Source: Desulfobacteraceae bacterium (GTDB lineage: Bacteria > Desulfobacterota > DSM-4660 > Desulfatiglandales > HGW-15). Taken from it: a stretch of 10,826 nt of DNA. The position numbers and the translations under genes are program-made. The stretch spans positions 1 through 10,826 of the forward strand of contig RPPU01000096.1 in the NCBI GenBank assembly GCA_003819975.1, written 5' to 3'. This document shows positions 1-7,908 of this stretch, one piece after another (position 1 is the stretch's first letter; every line of letters starts with the position of its first letter). The notes under the pieces were generated by a model, which was not told where the DNA came from, did no database searches, and saw only the letters and a program-made list of their open reading frames with translations.

Positions 1-2
1 GA

Positions 3-125
3 ACGACGAGGAGCGGCGGACGCATTTTCTCGGCATCCTGGCTGAAGCTGAAGGACCCGGATCTCGACAATATTCGAAATTCGGATGGCTTTAAGAAAAT
101 CATCGAAAAGCTAAAAGCAAAGTGA
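3..125 (+). CDS. C-terminal end of a gene entering from the left, possibly a TPR-repeat protein
   Basis: An open frame runs from the left edge to a TGA at 123-125. Its last residues read KDPDLDNIRNSDGFKKIIEK and then LKAK. A 'DPDxDxxR.. xxFxxxxxxL' tail is common at the end of TPR-type helical repeat proteins, so this is probably the final helix pair of such a protein. The function cannot be told from 40 residues. The first part of this frame (TTRSGGRIFS) looks less protein-like than the +1 alternative (NDEERRTHFLGILAEAE), so a frameshift around 45-60 is possible and the gene may be decayed. The stop lies about 50 bases before the truncated ORF6N homology begins. Confidence 0.4.
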   Translation, partial: TTRSGGRIFSASWLKLKDPDLDNIRNSDGFKKIIEKLKAK

Positions 126-172
126 AAATGGGGATGTTCTAGATATTTTAGCATGTAAAGATAGTTCAGGAT

Positions 173-616
173 GTCCTCAAGCCCAGGCGGAATTTGGATC
201 GTTTTCCAAATGATTTTATGTTTTTATTGACACGCCATGAAATCAAGAGGATATCACAAATTGTGATATCCTCAGAGGGATCTGACACTTTAAAGTATGC
301 AAAGAATGTTGCGGTTTTTACCGAATATGGCATTGCCATGCTTTCCGGCGTATTAAACAGTTTCCGCGCCATTCAGGTTAATATACAGATCATGCGAACA
401 TTCGGCAAGCTGAGAGAAATGATGTCGGCCAACAGGGAATTGGCCAAGCGTCTTGATGAGCTTGAAGAAAAGTACGATTCTCAGTTTAAGATCGTTTTCA
501 ACGCCATTCGTGAACTCATGGTACCGCCGGAGCCGAAGAAAAAGAAAATAGGTTTTATTCTCAGAGAGCAGCGGCCCAAGTATAAGTCGCTAAGAAAAGT
601 CCGCGCTTCGTTTTGA
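173..616 (+). pseudogene. 5'-truncated ORF6N-domain protein gene
   Basis: The frame ends at TGA 614-616 and encodes the C-terminal two thirds of an ORF6N (KilA-N/Bro-like) DNA-binding protein. ORF6N proteins usually start with a segment containing a LAELYGV-type motif that leads into 'RNxxRFPxDFMF'. Here RRNLDRFPNDFMF is present, followed by a SQIVISS segment, FTEYGIAMLSGVLNS, RAIQVNIQIMRTF and a coiled-coil tail (about residues 70-110 of the 194 frame), ending in VPPEPKKKKIGF. All of these are family hallmarks, but the N-terminal 40 or so residues are missing. The homology extends upstream of the TTG at 194 (VLKPRRN, from 173), and the frame is closed by a TAG at 149-151. No ATG or ribosome binding site starts it. 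The segment between SQIVISS and FTEYG also departs from the usual pattern. It is most likely a decayed gene. A short product from TTG 194 is possible but unlikely. ORF6N genes, from memory, occur in phages and beside hsd operons. Confidence 0.75.
247..273. repeat. 27-bp near-perfect palindrome inside the ORF6N remnant
   Basis: The arms are GAGGATATCACAA (247-259) and its exact reverse complement (261-273), around a single central A at 260. This could be an operator-like dyad for a dimeric regulator or a short cruciform/hairpin. It lies in the codons for KRISQIVISS, a stretch conserved in ORF6N proteins, so part of the symmetry (CACAAATTGTG) may come from coding. Confidence 0.85.
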
Positions 617-635
617 AAATCAGGAATGTTTTTGC

Positions 636-647
636 AGATTCGAATCT
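636..647. repeat. 12-bp perfect palindrome AGATTCGAATCT
   Basis: A perfect dyad directly upstream of, and overlapping, the first 17-bp tandem repeat unit. It lies in the non-coding gap between the ORF6N remnant and hsdM. It could be a regulator-binding site, but nothing else supports that. Confidence 0.6.
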
Positions 648-693
648 TATAAATTTGATAATCTTATGAATCTGATAATCTTATAAATTTTAT
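643..693 (+). repeat. Three tandem 17-bp AT-rich repeats upstream of hsdM
   Basis: Three contiguous units are present: AATCTTATAAATTTGAT (643-659), AATCTTATGAATCTGAT (660-676) and AATCTTATAAATTTTAT (677-693), with two or three mismatches between units. A weaker fourth copy starts at 694. The array sits about 125-175 bases before the hsdM start. Its spacing is not a whole number of helical turns. It may bind a protein or may be slipped-strand AT-rich sequence. The rest of the 617-817 gap is AT-rich and has no convincing gene or promoter consensus. Confidence 0.75.
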
Positions 694-803
694 GAATTTA
701 ATGATAAATCTCAAATCAATCTTGTCGCAGGTATTTGAAGAAGCGAGGGAGCACGAATCAAAAACTAAATTACGATAATAAATAATGTCTCTACTATTTA
801 ACT

Positions 804-809
804 AAGGAG
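804..809 (+). promoter_or_regulatory. Ribosome binding site of hsdM (AAGGAG)
   Basis: AAGGAG lies 8 bases before ATG 818. This fixes the hsdM start and marks the first gene of the operon. A GATAAT at 774-779 could be a -10 element, but no matching -35 element is visible. Confidence 0.8.
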
Positions 810-817
810 TTTTTGAT

Positions 818-2386
818 ATGGCTAAGGATAACAATGGCGCCAAACTTGGGTTTGAAAGCGAACTTTGGCGGGCTGCGGATGCACTCCGCTCGAACATGGA
901 TGCGGCGGAGTATAAGCATGTCGTGCTTGGGTTGATATTCCTCAAATACATATCCGATGCGTTTGAAGAGCAACATGCTCAATTGGTAACCGAAGTTAAA
1001 AAAGGCGCTGATCCGGAAGATCCGGATGAATACCGGGCCAAGAACATCTTCTGGGTGCCCAAGGAAGCGCGTTGGTCATTTCTCAAGGCTAATGCCAAAC
1101 AACCCAGTATCGGCAAAACCATTGACGATGCCTTGACAGCGATTGAACGGGATAATCCATCGTTACGGGGCGTGCTGCCCAAGGAATATGGCCACCCGCG
1201 TCTCGACAAACAGCGGCTCGGGCAACTTATCGACATGATCGCCAATATCGGTTTGGGTGACAAAGAAAACCGCTCCAAGGACATTCTGGGTCGCGTTTAC
1301 GAGTACTTTCTCTCCCAATTTGCCAGCGCCGAGGGCAAGAAAGGCGGCCAATTCTATACGCCGCGTTGTATTGTCCAAACCCTGGTCGAGATGTTGTCTC
1401 CTTATAAAGGCCGGGTTTATGACCCTTGTTGCGGTTCGGGCGGTATGTTTGTGCAGTCTTATAAATTTGTGCAAGCCCACCGATCCGGCAATGGGAACGG
1501 GGGCAAGACCAAAAACGGTATCAGCATCTACGGCCAAGAATCCAATCACACGACCTGGCGGCTGGCCAAGATGAACCTGGCCATTCGCGGCATTGACGGC
1601 AATCTCGGCAAAGAACATAGTGACAGTTTTCATCGCGATCTGCACCCTGATCTGAAGGCGGACTATGTGCTGGCTAATCCGCCATTTAATGACAGCGATT
1701 GGCGCGGAGATATGCTAAAAGAAGATAAACGCTGGAAATATGGATTGCCGCCGGCCGGCAACGCCAACTTTGCCTGGGTGCAGCATTTTATCTCGCATCT
1801 CGCACCGACCGGTTTAGCCGGATTTGTCCTGGCCAATGGTTCCATGTCTTCCAATCAATCAAACGAGGGCGAAATCCGCAAAAATATCATCGAAGCCGAT
1901 CTGTTGGATTGTATGGTCGCTATGCCGGGCCAGCTCTTTTATTCGACGCAAATCCCGGTCTGTCTCTGGTTCATCAGCCGTGATAAAAAGAACGGCCGCT
2001 TCCATGATCGCCGCGGAAAGACCCTCTTTATCGATGCCCGCAAAATGGGCACCATGATCGACCGCGTGCATCGTGAGCTGACTGAAGAGGATATCCTCAA
2101 GATAGCCGACACTTATCATGCTTGGCGTGGAGACAAGGAAATCAAAAAGAAATACAAAGACATTCCTGGATTCTGTAAATCCGCCGATCTTGAAGACATC
2201 CGCAAGCACGACCATATCCTCACCCCGGGCCGTTATGTCGGCGCCGCCGATGTAGAGGAAGACGACGAGCCTTTTAAAGAAAAAATGGCACGCTTAACTG
2301 CCGAGTTAAAGGAGCAAAATAAACAAGCCGCAAAGCTTGATAAGCTTATCTGGGCTAATTTGGAGGATATCGGCTATGGCGAGTGA
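818..2386 (+). CDS. hsdM: Type I restriction-modification DNA methyltransferase subunit HsdM
   Basis: HsdM transfers a methyl group from S-adenosylmethionine to N6 of adenine in the site chosen by HsdS. It works as an M2S1 methylase and as part of the R2M2S1 restriction complex in the cytoplasm. The 522 residues match the family length (about 500-530). The N-terminal helical HsdM domain is seen at residues 15-50 ([20 protein letters not shown] onward). GQFYTP is at 177-182. SAM-binding motif I is DPCCGSGG at 202-209. The catalytic motif IV is NPPF at 287-290, the form typical of N6-adenine methyltransferases. The C-terminal part (from about 485) is a charged helix, as expected for HsdS contact. 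The start has a strong AAGGAG. The gene overlaps hsdS by 11 bases, so their translation is likely coupled. No key residue is missing. Confidence 0.97.
   Translation: MAKDNNGAKLGFESELWRAADALRSNMDAAEYKHVVLGLIFLKYISDAFEEQHAQLVTEVKKGADPEDPDEYRAKNIFWVPKEARWSFLKANAKQPSIGKTIDDALTAIERDNPSLRGVLPKEYGHPRLDKQRLGQLIDMIANIGLGDKENRSKDILGRVYEYFLSQFASAEGKKGGQFYTPRCIVQTLVEMLSPYKGRVYDPCCGSGGMFVQSYKFVQAHRSGNGNGGKTKNGISIYGQESNHTTWRLAKMNLAIRGIDGNLGKEHSDSFHRDLHPDLKADYVLANPPFNDSDWRGDMLKEDKRWKYGLPPAGNANFAWVQHFISHLAPTGLAGFVLANGSMSSNQSNEGEIRKNIIEADLLDCMVAMPGQLFYSTQIPVCLWFISRDKKNGRFHDRRGKTLFIDARKMGTMIDRVHRELTEEDILKIADTYHAWRGDKEIKKKYKDIPGFCKSADLEDIRKHDHILTPGRYVGAADVEEDDEPFKEKMARLTAELKEQNKQAAKLDKLIWANLEDIGYGE
2362..2366 (+). 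promoter_or_regulatory. Ribosome binding site of hsdS (GGAGG)
   Basis: GGAGG lies inside the end of hsdM, 9 bases before ATG 2376. It favours ATG 2376 over the in-frame ATG at 2337, which would add 13 residues unlike any HsdS N-terminus. A 12-bp palindrome GATAAGCTTATC (2339-2350) lies just upstream. Confidence 0.75.
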
Positions 2387-3632
2387 GTGGCAAGAAAGAC
2401 CTCTTGGGGAGCTAACTGATAATTTTGATAGCATTCGCATCCCTATCAAAGAAACAGATCGTGTGGCTGGTCCTTACCCTTATTACGGTGCGTCTGGAAT
2501 TGTTGATTATATTGAAAAATACCTATTTGATGGCGAGTATCTCCTAATCGCAGAGGATGGTGAGAACCTGCGCACTCGTAACACACCCATCGCATTCATG
2601 GCGCGTGGTAAATTTTGGGTAAATAATCACGCCCATATTGTCAGGGGAAATAGTAATACCAACACACGGTTCTTGATGTATGCATTGGCGGCTATGGAGA
2701 TAACTGGATATTTAACTGGCTCAACAATGCCGAAATTAACGCAAAGTAACATGAACCGAATTCCAGTCATTTCACCACCACTCAAGCAACAGCAAGCCAT
2801 CGCATGCATTCTCGGCGCATTGGATGACAAGATCGAATTGAATCGAAAAATGAATCAGACCTTGGAAGCCATGGCGCGGGCGATTTTTAAGAGTTGGTTC
2901 GTGGACTTTGATCCGGTACGAGTCAATGCCGAAGGTCGCGACACGGGTTTGCCGAAACACATTGCCAAATTATTCCCCGATTCTTTTGAAGATTCCGAGC
3001 TTGGTGAGATTCCGAAGGGGTGGAAGGTAGGGACAATCAAGGAGAATTGCCCACGAATTCAATATGGATTCACAACAAGTGCATCAGCAGAACCATCTGG
3101 CCCTCAGTTCTTGCGAATAACCGACATTCGCGGAGGTTCGGTTGATTGGAACAGCGTCCCCTTTTGCGAAGCATCGGATGATGATAAGGAAAAATACAGG
3201 ATTATCGATGGTGACATTTTTGTTGCCAGAACCGGCGCATCTACCGGCGAAAATGTTTACATTATTGACCCACCGGAAGCGGTATTCGCATCTTACCTTG
3301 TTCGATTTCAATTTGTTGAGCCAGGCTACGCTCGCATCGTAGCCGAATTCATGCGGTCTGACATTTATCGCGAATTTGTTAAATCCGCCTTAGGTGGCTC
3401 TGCGCAACCAAATGCAAACGCACAAACACTCGCGAGCGCATCATTAATCTTTCCATCTATTCAGTTGGCAGATAAGTTTTATGAGTTGGTTCGCCCAATG
3501 GATTTGAAACGTGCCGAACAGGATAAAGAATCCCGCACCCTCGCTACTATACGTGACATATTATTGCCTAAGCTTATTTCTGGTGAATTGCGAGTATTAG
3601 ATGCAGAACGAATAATAGAGAGTGTGCTCTAA
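2376..3632 (+). CDS. hsdS: Type I restriction-modification specificity subunit HsdS
   Basis: HsdS recognises the bipartite DNA target and tethers two HsdM and two HsdR subunits. The 418-residue protein shows the expected two-fold layout. TRD1 covers about residues 5-135 and includes [13 protein letters not shown] and [10 protein letters not shown] central conserved helical spacer covers about 136-182 ([20 protein letters not shown], then [19 protein letters not shown]). TRD2 covers about 210-360 ([25 protein letters not shown]). The C-terminal conserved helix covers about 361-407 and ends in [10 protein letters not shown]. Both TRDs are complete, so a bipartite specificity is expected, but the target cannot be read from sequence. 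The TRD regions look more AT-rich than hsdM and hsdR, which fits the known exchange of TRDs between hsdS alleles. The ATG at 2376 overlaps the hsdM stop (ATGGCGAGTGA). Fourteen bases separate its stop from the next gene. Confidence 0.96.
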   Translation: MASEWQERPLGELTDNFDSIRIPIKETDRVAGPYPYYGASGIVDYIEKYLFDGEYLLIAEDGENLRTRNTPIAFMARGKFWVNNHAHIVRGNSNTNTRFLMYALAAMEITGYLTGSTMPKLTQSNMNRIPVISPPLKQQQAIACILGALDDKIELNRKMNQTLEAMARAIFKSWFVDFDPVRVNAEGRDTGLPKHIAKLFPDSFEDSELGEIPKGWKVGTIKENCPRIQYGFTTSASAEPSGPQFLRITDIRGGSVDWNSVPFCEASDDDKEKYRIIDGDIFVARTGASTGENVYIIDPPEAVFASYLVRFQFVEPGYARIVAEFMRSDIYREFVKSALGGSAQPNANAQTLASASLIFPSIQLADKFYELVRPMDLKRAEQDKESRTLATIRDILLPKLISGELRVLDAERIIESVL

Positions 3633-3646
3633 TAAGTGAGATATTA

Positions 3647-4690
3647 ATGAAGTTTCGACTTGATCAAAATAATTTTAATGCTTGCCCTCAGTATAATGAG
3701 TGGATAGACATGCGATATGGGGAAGAATCAAAACCATTAGATATTTCTGGTTTTCAGCCACGTCCAAGTTTTGTTCTTTTTTCTTTAAGCCAAGACACTT
3801 ACCAAGCAGCGTTCGCTGATTTTCAGCAGCAATTTCAAGAAGAACTTAAACAAGTTATATTCGATAAATTTCCAACACCAATTTCTTATTATTTTTATCG
3901 GTTCGAGAACGGGTATGAAAATGATTTGCAAAGGCTTTATTTTTTACGTGATACATGGGAAGCAATTATCGATATTCTCCACGCTGTTGCGGTTGCGGAA
4001 TGCCGCTTTCGGCGAATCTCATTAGCTGATCCTATAGCATTCTCACACTTCTTGAGTGATAAGGTGGCGCAACGTCTCTTAAATATCGAACATATTATTA
4101 ACCACGCCGATAGCCAAAATATCCCTCTCGATGTTTCTCAGTTGATTCCAATTGCTACTCTACAGTTAATGCGCGAACTTAATCAAACTCGCAATGCGTT
4201 TTCGCATCTTTCCACGCAATCTGAGTTGCAAGCCCAAAAATGGATTCACGAATGTTATGAAGATGTGATCGATATTCTTGATGATCTACAAAACATAAAA
4301 AACATTGAAATTCTTAGATATTTAGGCCAAGTTGATGTCACCACCCTTCGTTGTGAAGCTTTCCGCGGACACAGTTTAACGCGGACGATTCACAATATCA
4401 AGTTGACGGTTGATCAAATTCGTAATTCACAACAATATTTTCGGCAAGGTCAAATAATCGTTTACTATAATGGGTGCCTATTTGGTTTGCAACCTCTAAT
4501 TCATTACCGCGAAGATTCATCAGGACACATAACAAAACTTTGTATGTTTCGCAAAACTCACGGTAAAGAACCTAATAGATATATTGATTATGAGGTAGTG
4601 AGCGAAGGTGTTCGTTGGGAGCAAGAACGGATCTTATTCAAATTGGAACTTGATGAAATCCGGGCCTTATTTGGATTGGGGCCTGATTGA
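3647..4690 (+). CDS. HEPN-like protein in the prrC position of a type I RM operon (putative guarded ribonuclease)
   Basis: I do not recognise this 347-residue protein as a named family. Its middle part looks like an all-helical HEPN domain. Probable helices lie at about 93-122 ([20 protein letters not shown]), 132-152 and 164-182. R182-N183-A184-F185-S186-H187 (RNAFSH, Rx4H with Asn after Arg) then lies at the start of a long last helix (about 195-218). This is the catalytic signature of HEPN ribonucleases. Residues 1-90 and the beta-rich region from about 228 to 347 ([19 protein letters not shown]) are unassigned. No Walker A or Walker B motif is visible, so it is not a canonical PrrC or RloC. 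It sits between hsdS (14-base gap) and hsdR, exactly where prrC sits in the E. coli prr locus. By inference it is an RNase toxin held in check by the RM complex. It could instead be a catalytically inert HEPN or a regulator. A weak AAGTGAG precedes ATG 3647. The gene is visibly AT-rich: 14 G+C in the 60 bases at 3841-3900. Confidence 0.6.
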   Translation: MKFRLDQNNFNACPQYNEWIDMRYGEESKPLDISGFQPRPSFVLFSLSQDTYQAAFADFQQQFQEELKQVIFDKFPTPISYYFYRFENGYENDLQRLYFLRDTWEAIIDILHAVAVAECRFRRISLADPIAFSHFLSDKVAQRLLNIEHIINHADSQNIPLDVSQLIPIATLQLMRELNQTRNAFSHLSTQSELQAQKWIHECYEDVIDILDDLQNIKNIEILRYLGQVDVTTLRCEAFRGHSLTRTIHNIKLTVDQIRNSQQYFRQGQIIVYYNGCLFGLQPLIHYREDSSGHITKLCMFRKTHGKEPNRYIDYEVVSEGVRWEQERILFKLELDEIRALFGLGPD

Positions 4691-4692
4691 GG
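4689..4692 (+). promoter_or_regulatory. Ribosome binding site deciding the hsdR start (GAGG)
   Basis: GAGG overlaps the stop codon of the HEPN-like gene and lies 9 bases before ATG 4702. A TTG at 4687 (TTGA overlap with the upstream TGA) is also in frame, but it has no binding site. Homologous HsdR proteins begin close to the [19 protein letters not shown] sequence that starts at 4702. Confidence 0.65.
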
Positions 4693-4701
4693 ATCGAAAC
4701 T

Positions 4702-7700
4702 ATGTCTATAGATTTCACTGAGTCTATTGTTGAGCAAGCGGCCTTGGCCTGGTTGGAGAGCCTGGGTTATGCAATTAAATCAGGCTTGGAGATCGCTCAG
4801 GGTGAATCCCAGGCAGAGCGGGAAGATTATGCGCAAGTGATTCTTGTTCAGAGGCTGCAGCAAGCTCTGCAACGGCTTAACCCGGAGATTCCGGAAGATG
4901 CTTTGAACGAGGCTTTTCGTAAATTAACCCGGCCGGATTTGCCGTCATTGACGGCCAACAATCATGTTATGCACAAATATCTGGTCGAAGGTGTTCCGGT
5001 CGAGTATCAGCGGCCGGATGGTTCTTTGGCCGGTGATCAGGTCCGGGTGTTGGACTATAACAATCTAGAAAATAATGACTTTCTGGCTGTTAATCAATTT
5101 ACGGTCAAGGAAGATCAATATGAACGGCGACCGGATTTGGTTATTTTCATTAATGGTTTGCCTTTGGCTGTCATGGAGCTGAAAAATCCGGCCGATGAAC
5201 AGGCCGATATATGGCGGGCGTTCAATCAATTGCAAACTTATAAGCAGCAGATTCCATCGCTGTTTATATTCAATGAAGCCATGGTGATTTCTGATGGTCT
5301 GCAGGCCCAGATCGGGACTTTGACCGCCGACAAGGAATGGTTTCTGCCTTGGCGCACTATTGAAGGTGAGGAATTAGCAGACACGCGGCTTTCGCAACTT
5401 CAAGTAGTATTGGAAGGAGTCTTTGAAAAGCGCAGATTCCTGGACTTGGTTCGATACTTTATTGTTTTTGAAGATCTTGGCGGCGGGACTTTGGCCAAAA
5501 AGATGGCGGGTTATCACCAGTATCATGCGGTGAATGTCGCTCTTAATGAGACCATCCGAGCCAGCGCACAAAAAGGTGTGGCATTGCCTCTGGCTGAAGG
5601 TGAGTATTTTTCCCGACCGCTTAAGGATGCCAAAACCGGCGACCATCGGGTGGGGGTTATCTGGCATACCCAAGGGTCGGGAAAAAGTCTGACTATGGCG
5701 TTTTACGCGGGCCGGGTTGTGTTGCATCCGGTCATGGAAAACCCGACTTTGGTTGTCATTACAGACCGCAATGATTTGGATGATCAACTTTTTGGTACAT
5801 TTGCGCGTTGCCATGAGCTGTTGCGTCAAGAACCGGTTCAGGCCCAAAGCCGGGCCGATCTGCGGGAACTTCTGCGTACTGATGTTGGCGGGGTGGTTTT
5901 TACGACGGTACACAAGTTCTTCACCATAGAAGGAGAGAAACAGCATCCTTTGCTTTCGGATCGGCGGAATATTGTGGTGATTGCCGATGAGGCGCATCGC
6001 AGCCAATATGACTTTATCGATGGTTTTGCAAAACACATGCGGGATGCTTTACCGAACGCTTCGTTCATCGGGTTTACGGGTACGCCTATCGAGTTAAGCG
6101 ATAAGAACACGCGCGCCGTGTTCGGCGATTATGTCAGCATTTATGATATAGAACGCGCGGTTAAAGACGGAGCCACGGTTCCGATTTATTATGAAAGCCG
6201 GTTGGCAAAATTAGAGCTCAGCGAAAAGGAACGTCCCAAACTTGACGACAAATTTGAAGAGGTGACCGAAGGCGAGGAAATAGAACACAAGGAACGGCTG
6301 AAAACAAAATGGGCGCAACTTGAAAAACTGGTCGGTTCCGATAAACGGTTGCGCTTGGTCGCCCGGGACTTGGTCGATCATTTTGAACAGCGGTTGGAAG
6401 CCATGGACGGCAAGGCCATGATCGTATGTATGAGCCGGCGCATATGCGTTGAGCTGTATAAAGCCATTGTCGCTCTGCGACCGGATTGGCATCATAAAGA
6501 CGATCGAAAAGGTGTTTTAAAAATCGTGATGACCGGCTCGCCGTCCGATCCTCTTGAATGGATGGATCATATCCGCACCAAAGAACGGCGCGAGGAGCTG
6601 GCGAAAAGATTCAAGGTTCCAAAGGATCCGTTCAAGATCGTGATTGTGCGCGATATGTGGCTCACCGGTTTTGATGCTCCGTGTCTGCATACCATGTATG
6701 TTGATAAACCCATGCGCAGTCATGGTCTCATGCAGGCGATTGCGCGGGTGAACCGGGTATTCAAGGACAAACCCGGTGGCTTGGTTGTGGATTATCTCGG
6801 CCTGGCGCATGAATTAAAGGAAGCGCTTGCAAATTATACGGAAAGCGGCGGCAAGGGCCAGACAGCCATTGACCAAGAACAGGCGGTTACGGCTTTGCAG
6901 GAATGGTATGAGATTTGTTGTAATATTTTTGCGGGGTTTGATTGGTCGGTTTGGCTGAACGGCAGCCCGCAGGAGCGCGTGACAGTTTTACCGGCTGCAC
7001 AAGAGCATGTGCTGAAACAGGAAGATGGGAAGGCGCGCTTATCCAAAACGGTGACGGAATTATCCAAGGCTTTTGCCTTGTCTGTTCCGCATAAGAAAGC
7101 TTTGGAAATCCGGAGCGATGTGGCCTTTTTCCAATCGGTCAAGGCGGTCTTGGCCAAAGGCGCCAGCTTGGATCACAAGAGCCCGGAAGAGATGGAGCAT
7201 GCGATCCGGCAGATTGTTTCCAAGGCGCTGGTATCGGACAAAGTGATCGACATTTTCGCCGCCGCCGGTCTTAGAAAGCCGGATATTTCGATTCTCTCTG
7301 ATGAATTCTTGGCTGAAATTCGAGGAATGCCGCAACGGAACCTGGCGGTTGAAATACTTCGCAAGTTATTGGACGGCGAAATCAAAACACGCCGACGTAA
7401 AAACATTGTTCAGTCCCGGTCTTTTGCGGAGATGCTGGAAAATGCCATTCGCAAATATATGAATCGGGCCATTGAAACCGCTCAAGTCCTTGAGGAGATG
7501 ATCGGTTTGGCCAGAGATATGCGGGAAGCTGACCGGCGCGGAGAAAAGTTGGGACTGACCGAAGATGAGATGGCATTTTATGATGCGCTGGGCGTTAATG
7601 ACAGTGCCGTTAAGGTGCTGGGGGATGAAACGTTGCGGCGCATTGCCCAGGAGTTGATTCGGGCGGTCCGGGGCAATCTCAAAATCGATTGGACGGTGCG

Positions 7701-7848
7701 CGAGAACGTGCGCGCCGAAATGCGGGTCATGATCAAACGCATTCTCAGGAGATACGGGTATCCGCCGGATAAACAGGCCCAGGCGACCGAATTGGTTTTG
7801 GAGCAGGCTGAAGTGCTTTGTAAAGACTGGATAGAGAGCGAAGAATAA
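4702..7848 (+). CDS. hsdR: Type I restriction-modification endonuclease and translocase subunit HsdR
   Basis: HsdR cuts unmodified DNA away from the recognition site after ATP-driven translocation by the R2M2S1 complex. The 1048-residue protein has the family length (about 1000-1200) and order. The N-terminal PD-(D/E)xK nuclease is at about residues 100-210, with D145 in RRPDLVIF and E159/K161 in MELKN. The SF2 motor is at about 315-720, with Walker A GSGKS at 325-329, the DEAH box at 429-432 ([13 protein letters not shown]), GFTGTP at 457-462, LTGFDAP at 654-660 and motif [10 protein letters not shown] at 678-685. A helical C-terminal region (about 740-1048) probably docks on the methylase. 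All catalytic residues seem intact. The start at ATG 4702 follows the HEPN gene stop by 11 bases, so it is likely translated with it. The base composition is clearly richer in GC than in the gene before it. Confidence 0.97.
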   Translation: MSIDFTESIVEQAALAWLESLGYAIKSGLEIAQGESQAEREDYAQVILVQRLQQALQRLNPEIPEDALNEAFRKLTRPDLPSLTANNHVMHKYLVEGVPVEYQRPDGSLAGDQVRVLDYNNLENNDFLAVNQFTVKEDQYERRPDLVIFINGLPLAVMELKNPADEQADIWRAFNQLQTYKQQIPSLFIFNEAMVISDGLQAQIGTLTADKEWFLPWRTIEGEELADTRLSQLQVVLEGVFEKRRFLDLVRYFIVFEDLGGGTLAKKMAGYHQYHAVNVALNETIRASAQKGVALPLAEGEYFSRPLKDAKTGDHRVGVIWHTQGSGKSLTMAFYAGRVVLHPVMENPTLVVITDRNDLDDQLFGTFARCHELLRQEPVQAQSRADLRELLRTDVGGVVFTTVHKFFTIEGEKQHPLLSDRRNIVVIADEAHRSQYDFIDGFAKHMRDALPNASFIGFTGTPIELSDKNTRAVFGDYVSIYDIERAVKDGATVPIYYESRLAKLELSEKERPKLDDKFEEVTEGEEIEHKERLKTKWAQLEKLVGSDKRLRLVARDLVDHFEQRLEAMDGKAMIVCMSRRICVELYKAIVALRPDWHHKDDRKGVLKIVMTGSPSDPLEWMDHIRTKERREELAKRFKVPKDPFKIVIVRDMWLTGFDAPCLHTMYVDKPMRSHGLMQAIARVNRVFKDKPGGLVVDYLGLAHELKEALANYTESGGKGQTAIDQEQAVTALQEWYEICCNIFAGFDWSVWLNGSPQERVTVLPAAQEHVLKQEDGKARLSKTVTELSKAFALSVPHKKALEIRSDVAFFQSVKAVLAKGASLDHKSPEEMEHAIRQIVSKALVSDKVIDIFAAAGLRKPDISILSDEFLAEIRGMPQRNLAVEILRKLLDGEIKTRRRKNIVQSRSFAEMLENAIRKYMNRAIETAQVLEEMIGLARDMREADRRGEKLGLTEDEMAFYDALGVNDSAVKVLGDETLRRIAQELIRAVRGNLKIDWTVRENVRAEMRVMIKRILRRYGYPPDKQAQATELVLEQAEVLCKDWIESEE

Positions 7849-7908
7849 AATTCCGCTCTTTATAACGGTCTTTTGGATATTAAAACGATCATTTAAAAGG
7901 GGTTAATA

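Noticed and set aside
692..778. 28-codon frame upstream of hsdM (ATG 692 or 701) ending in EAREHESKTKLR
   Set aside because: It has no ribosome binding site, it starts inside the tandem repeats, and it is too short to judge. The C-terminal half looks protein-like, so it may be a relic.
617..817. CRISPR-like array from the 17-bp repeats
   Set aside because: The units are contiguous without spacers and are shorter than CRISPR repeats.
1163..1645. 160-codon open frame on the - strand opposite hsdM
   Set aside because: It overlaps the conserved methyltransferase core, which is clearly coding on the + strand.
2337..2375. ATG 2337 as the hsdS start
   Set aside because: It would add 13 residues encoded inside the hsdM end, while ATG 2376 has a GGAGG site and starts directly before the conserved WQERPLGEL segment.
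4687..4701. TTG start for hsdR giving five extra residues
   Set aside because: ATG 4702 has GAGG at a proper distance and matches the usual HsdR N-terminus.
5374..6036. 220-codon open frame on the - strand opposite hsdR
   Set aside because: It lies fully inside hsdR, whose Walker A and DEAH motifs are intact. It has no domain signs and is a codon-usage shadow.
7835..7859. Possible hairpin AGAGCG/CGCTCT over the hsdR stop as a terminator
   Set aside because: The stem has only 6 pairs, the loop is 13 bases and only a short T-run follows, so it is too weak to call.
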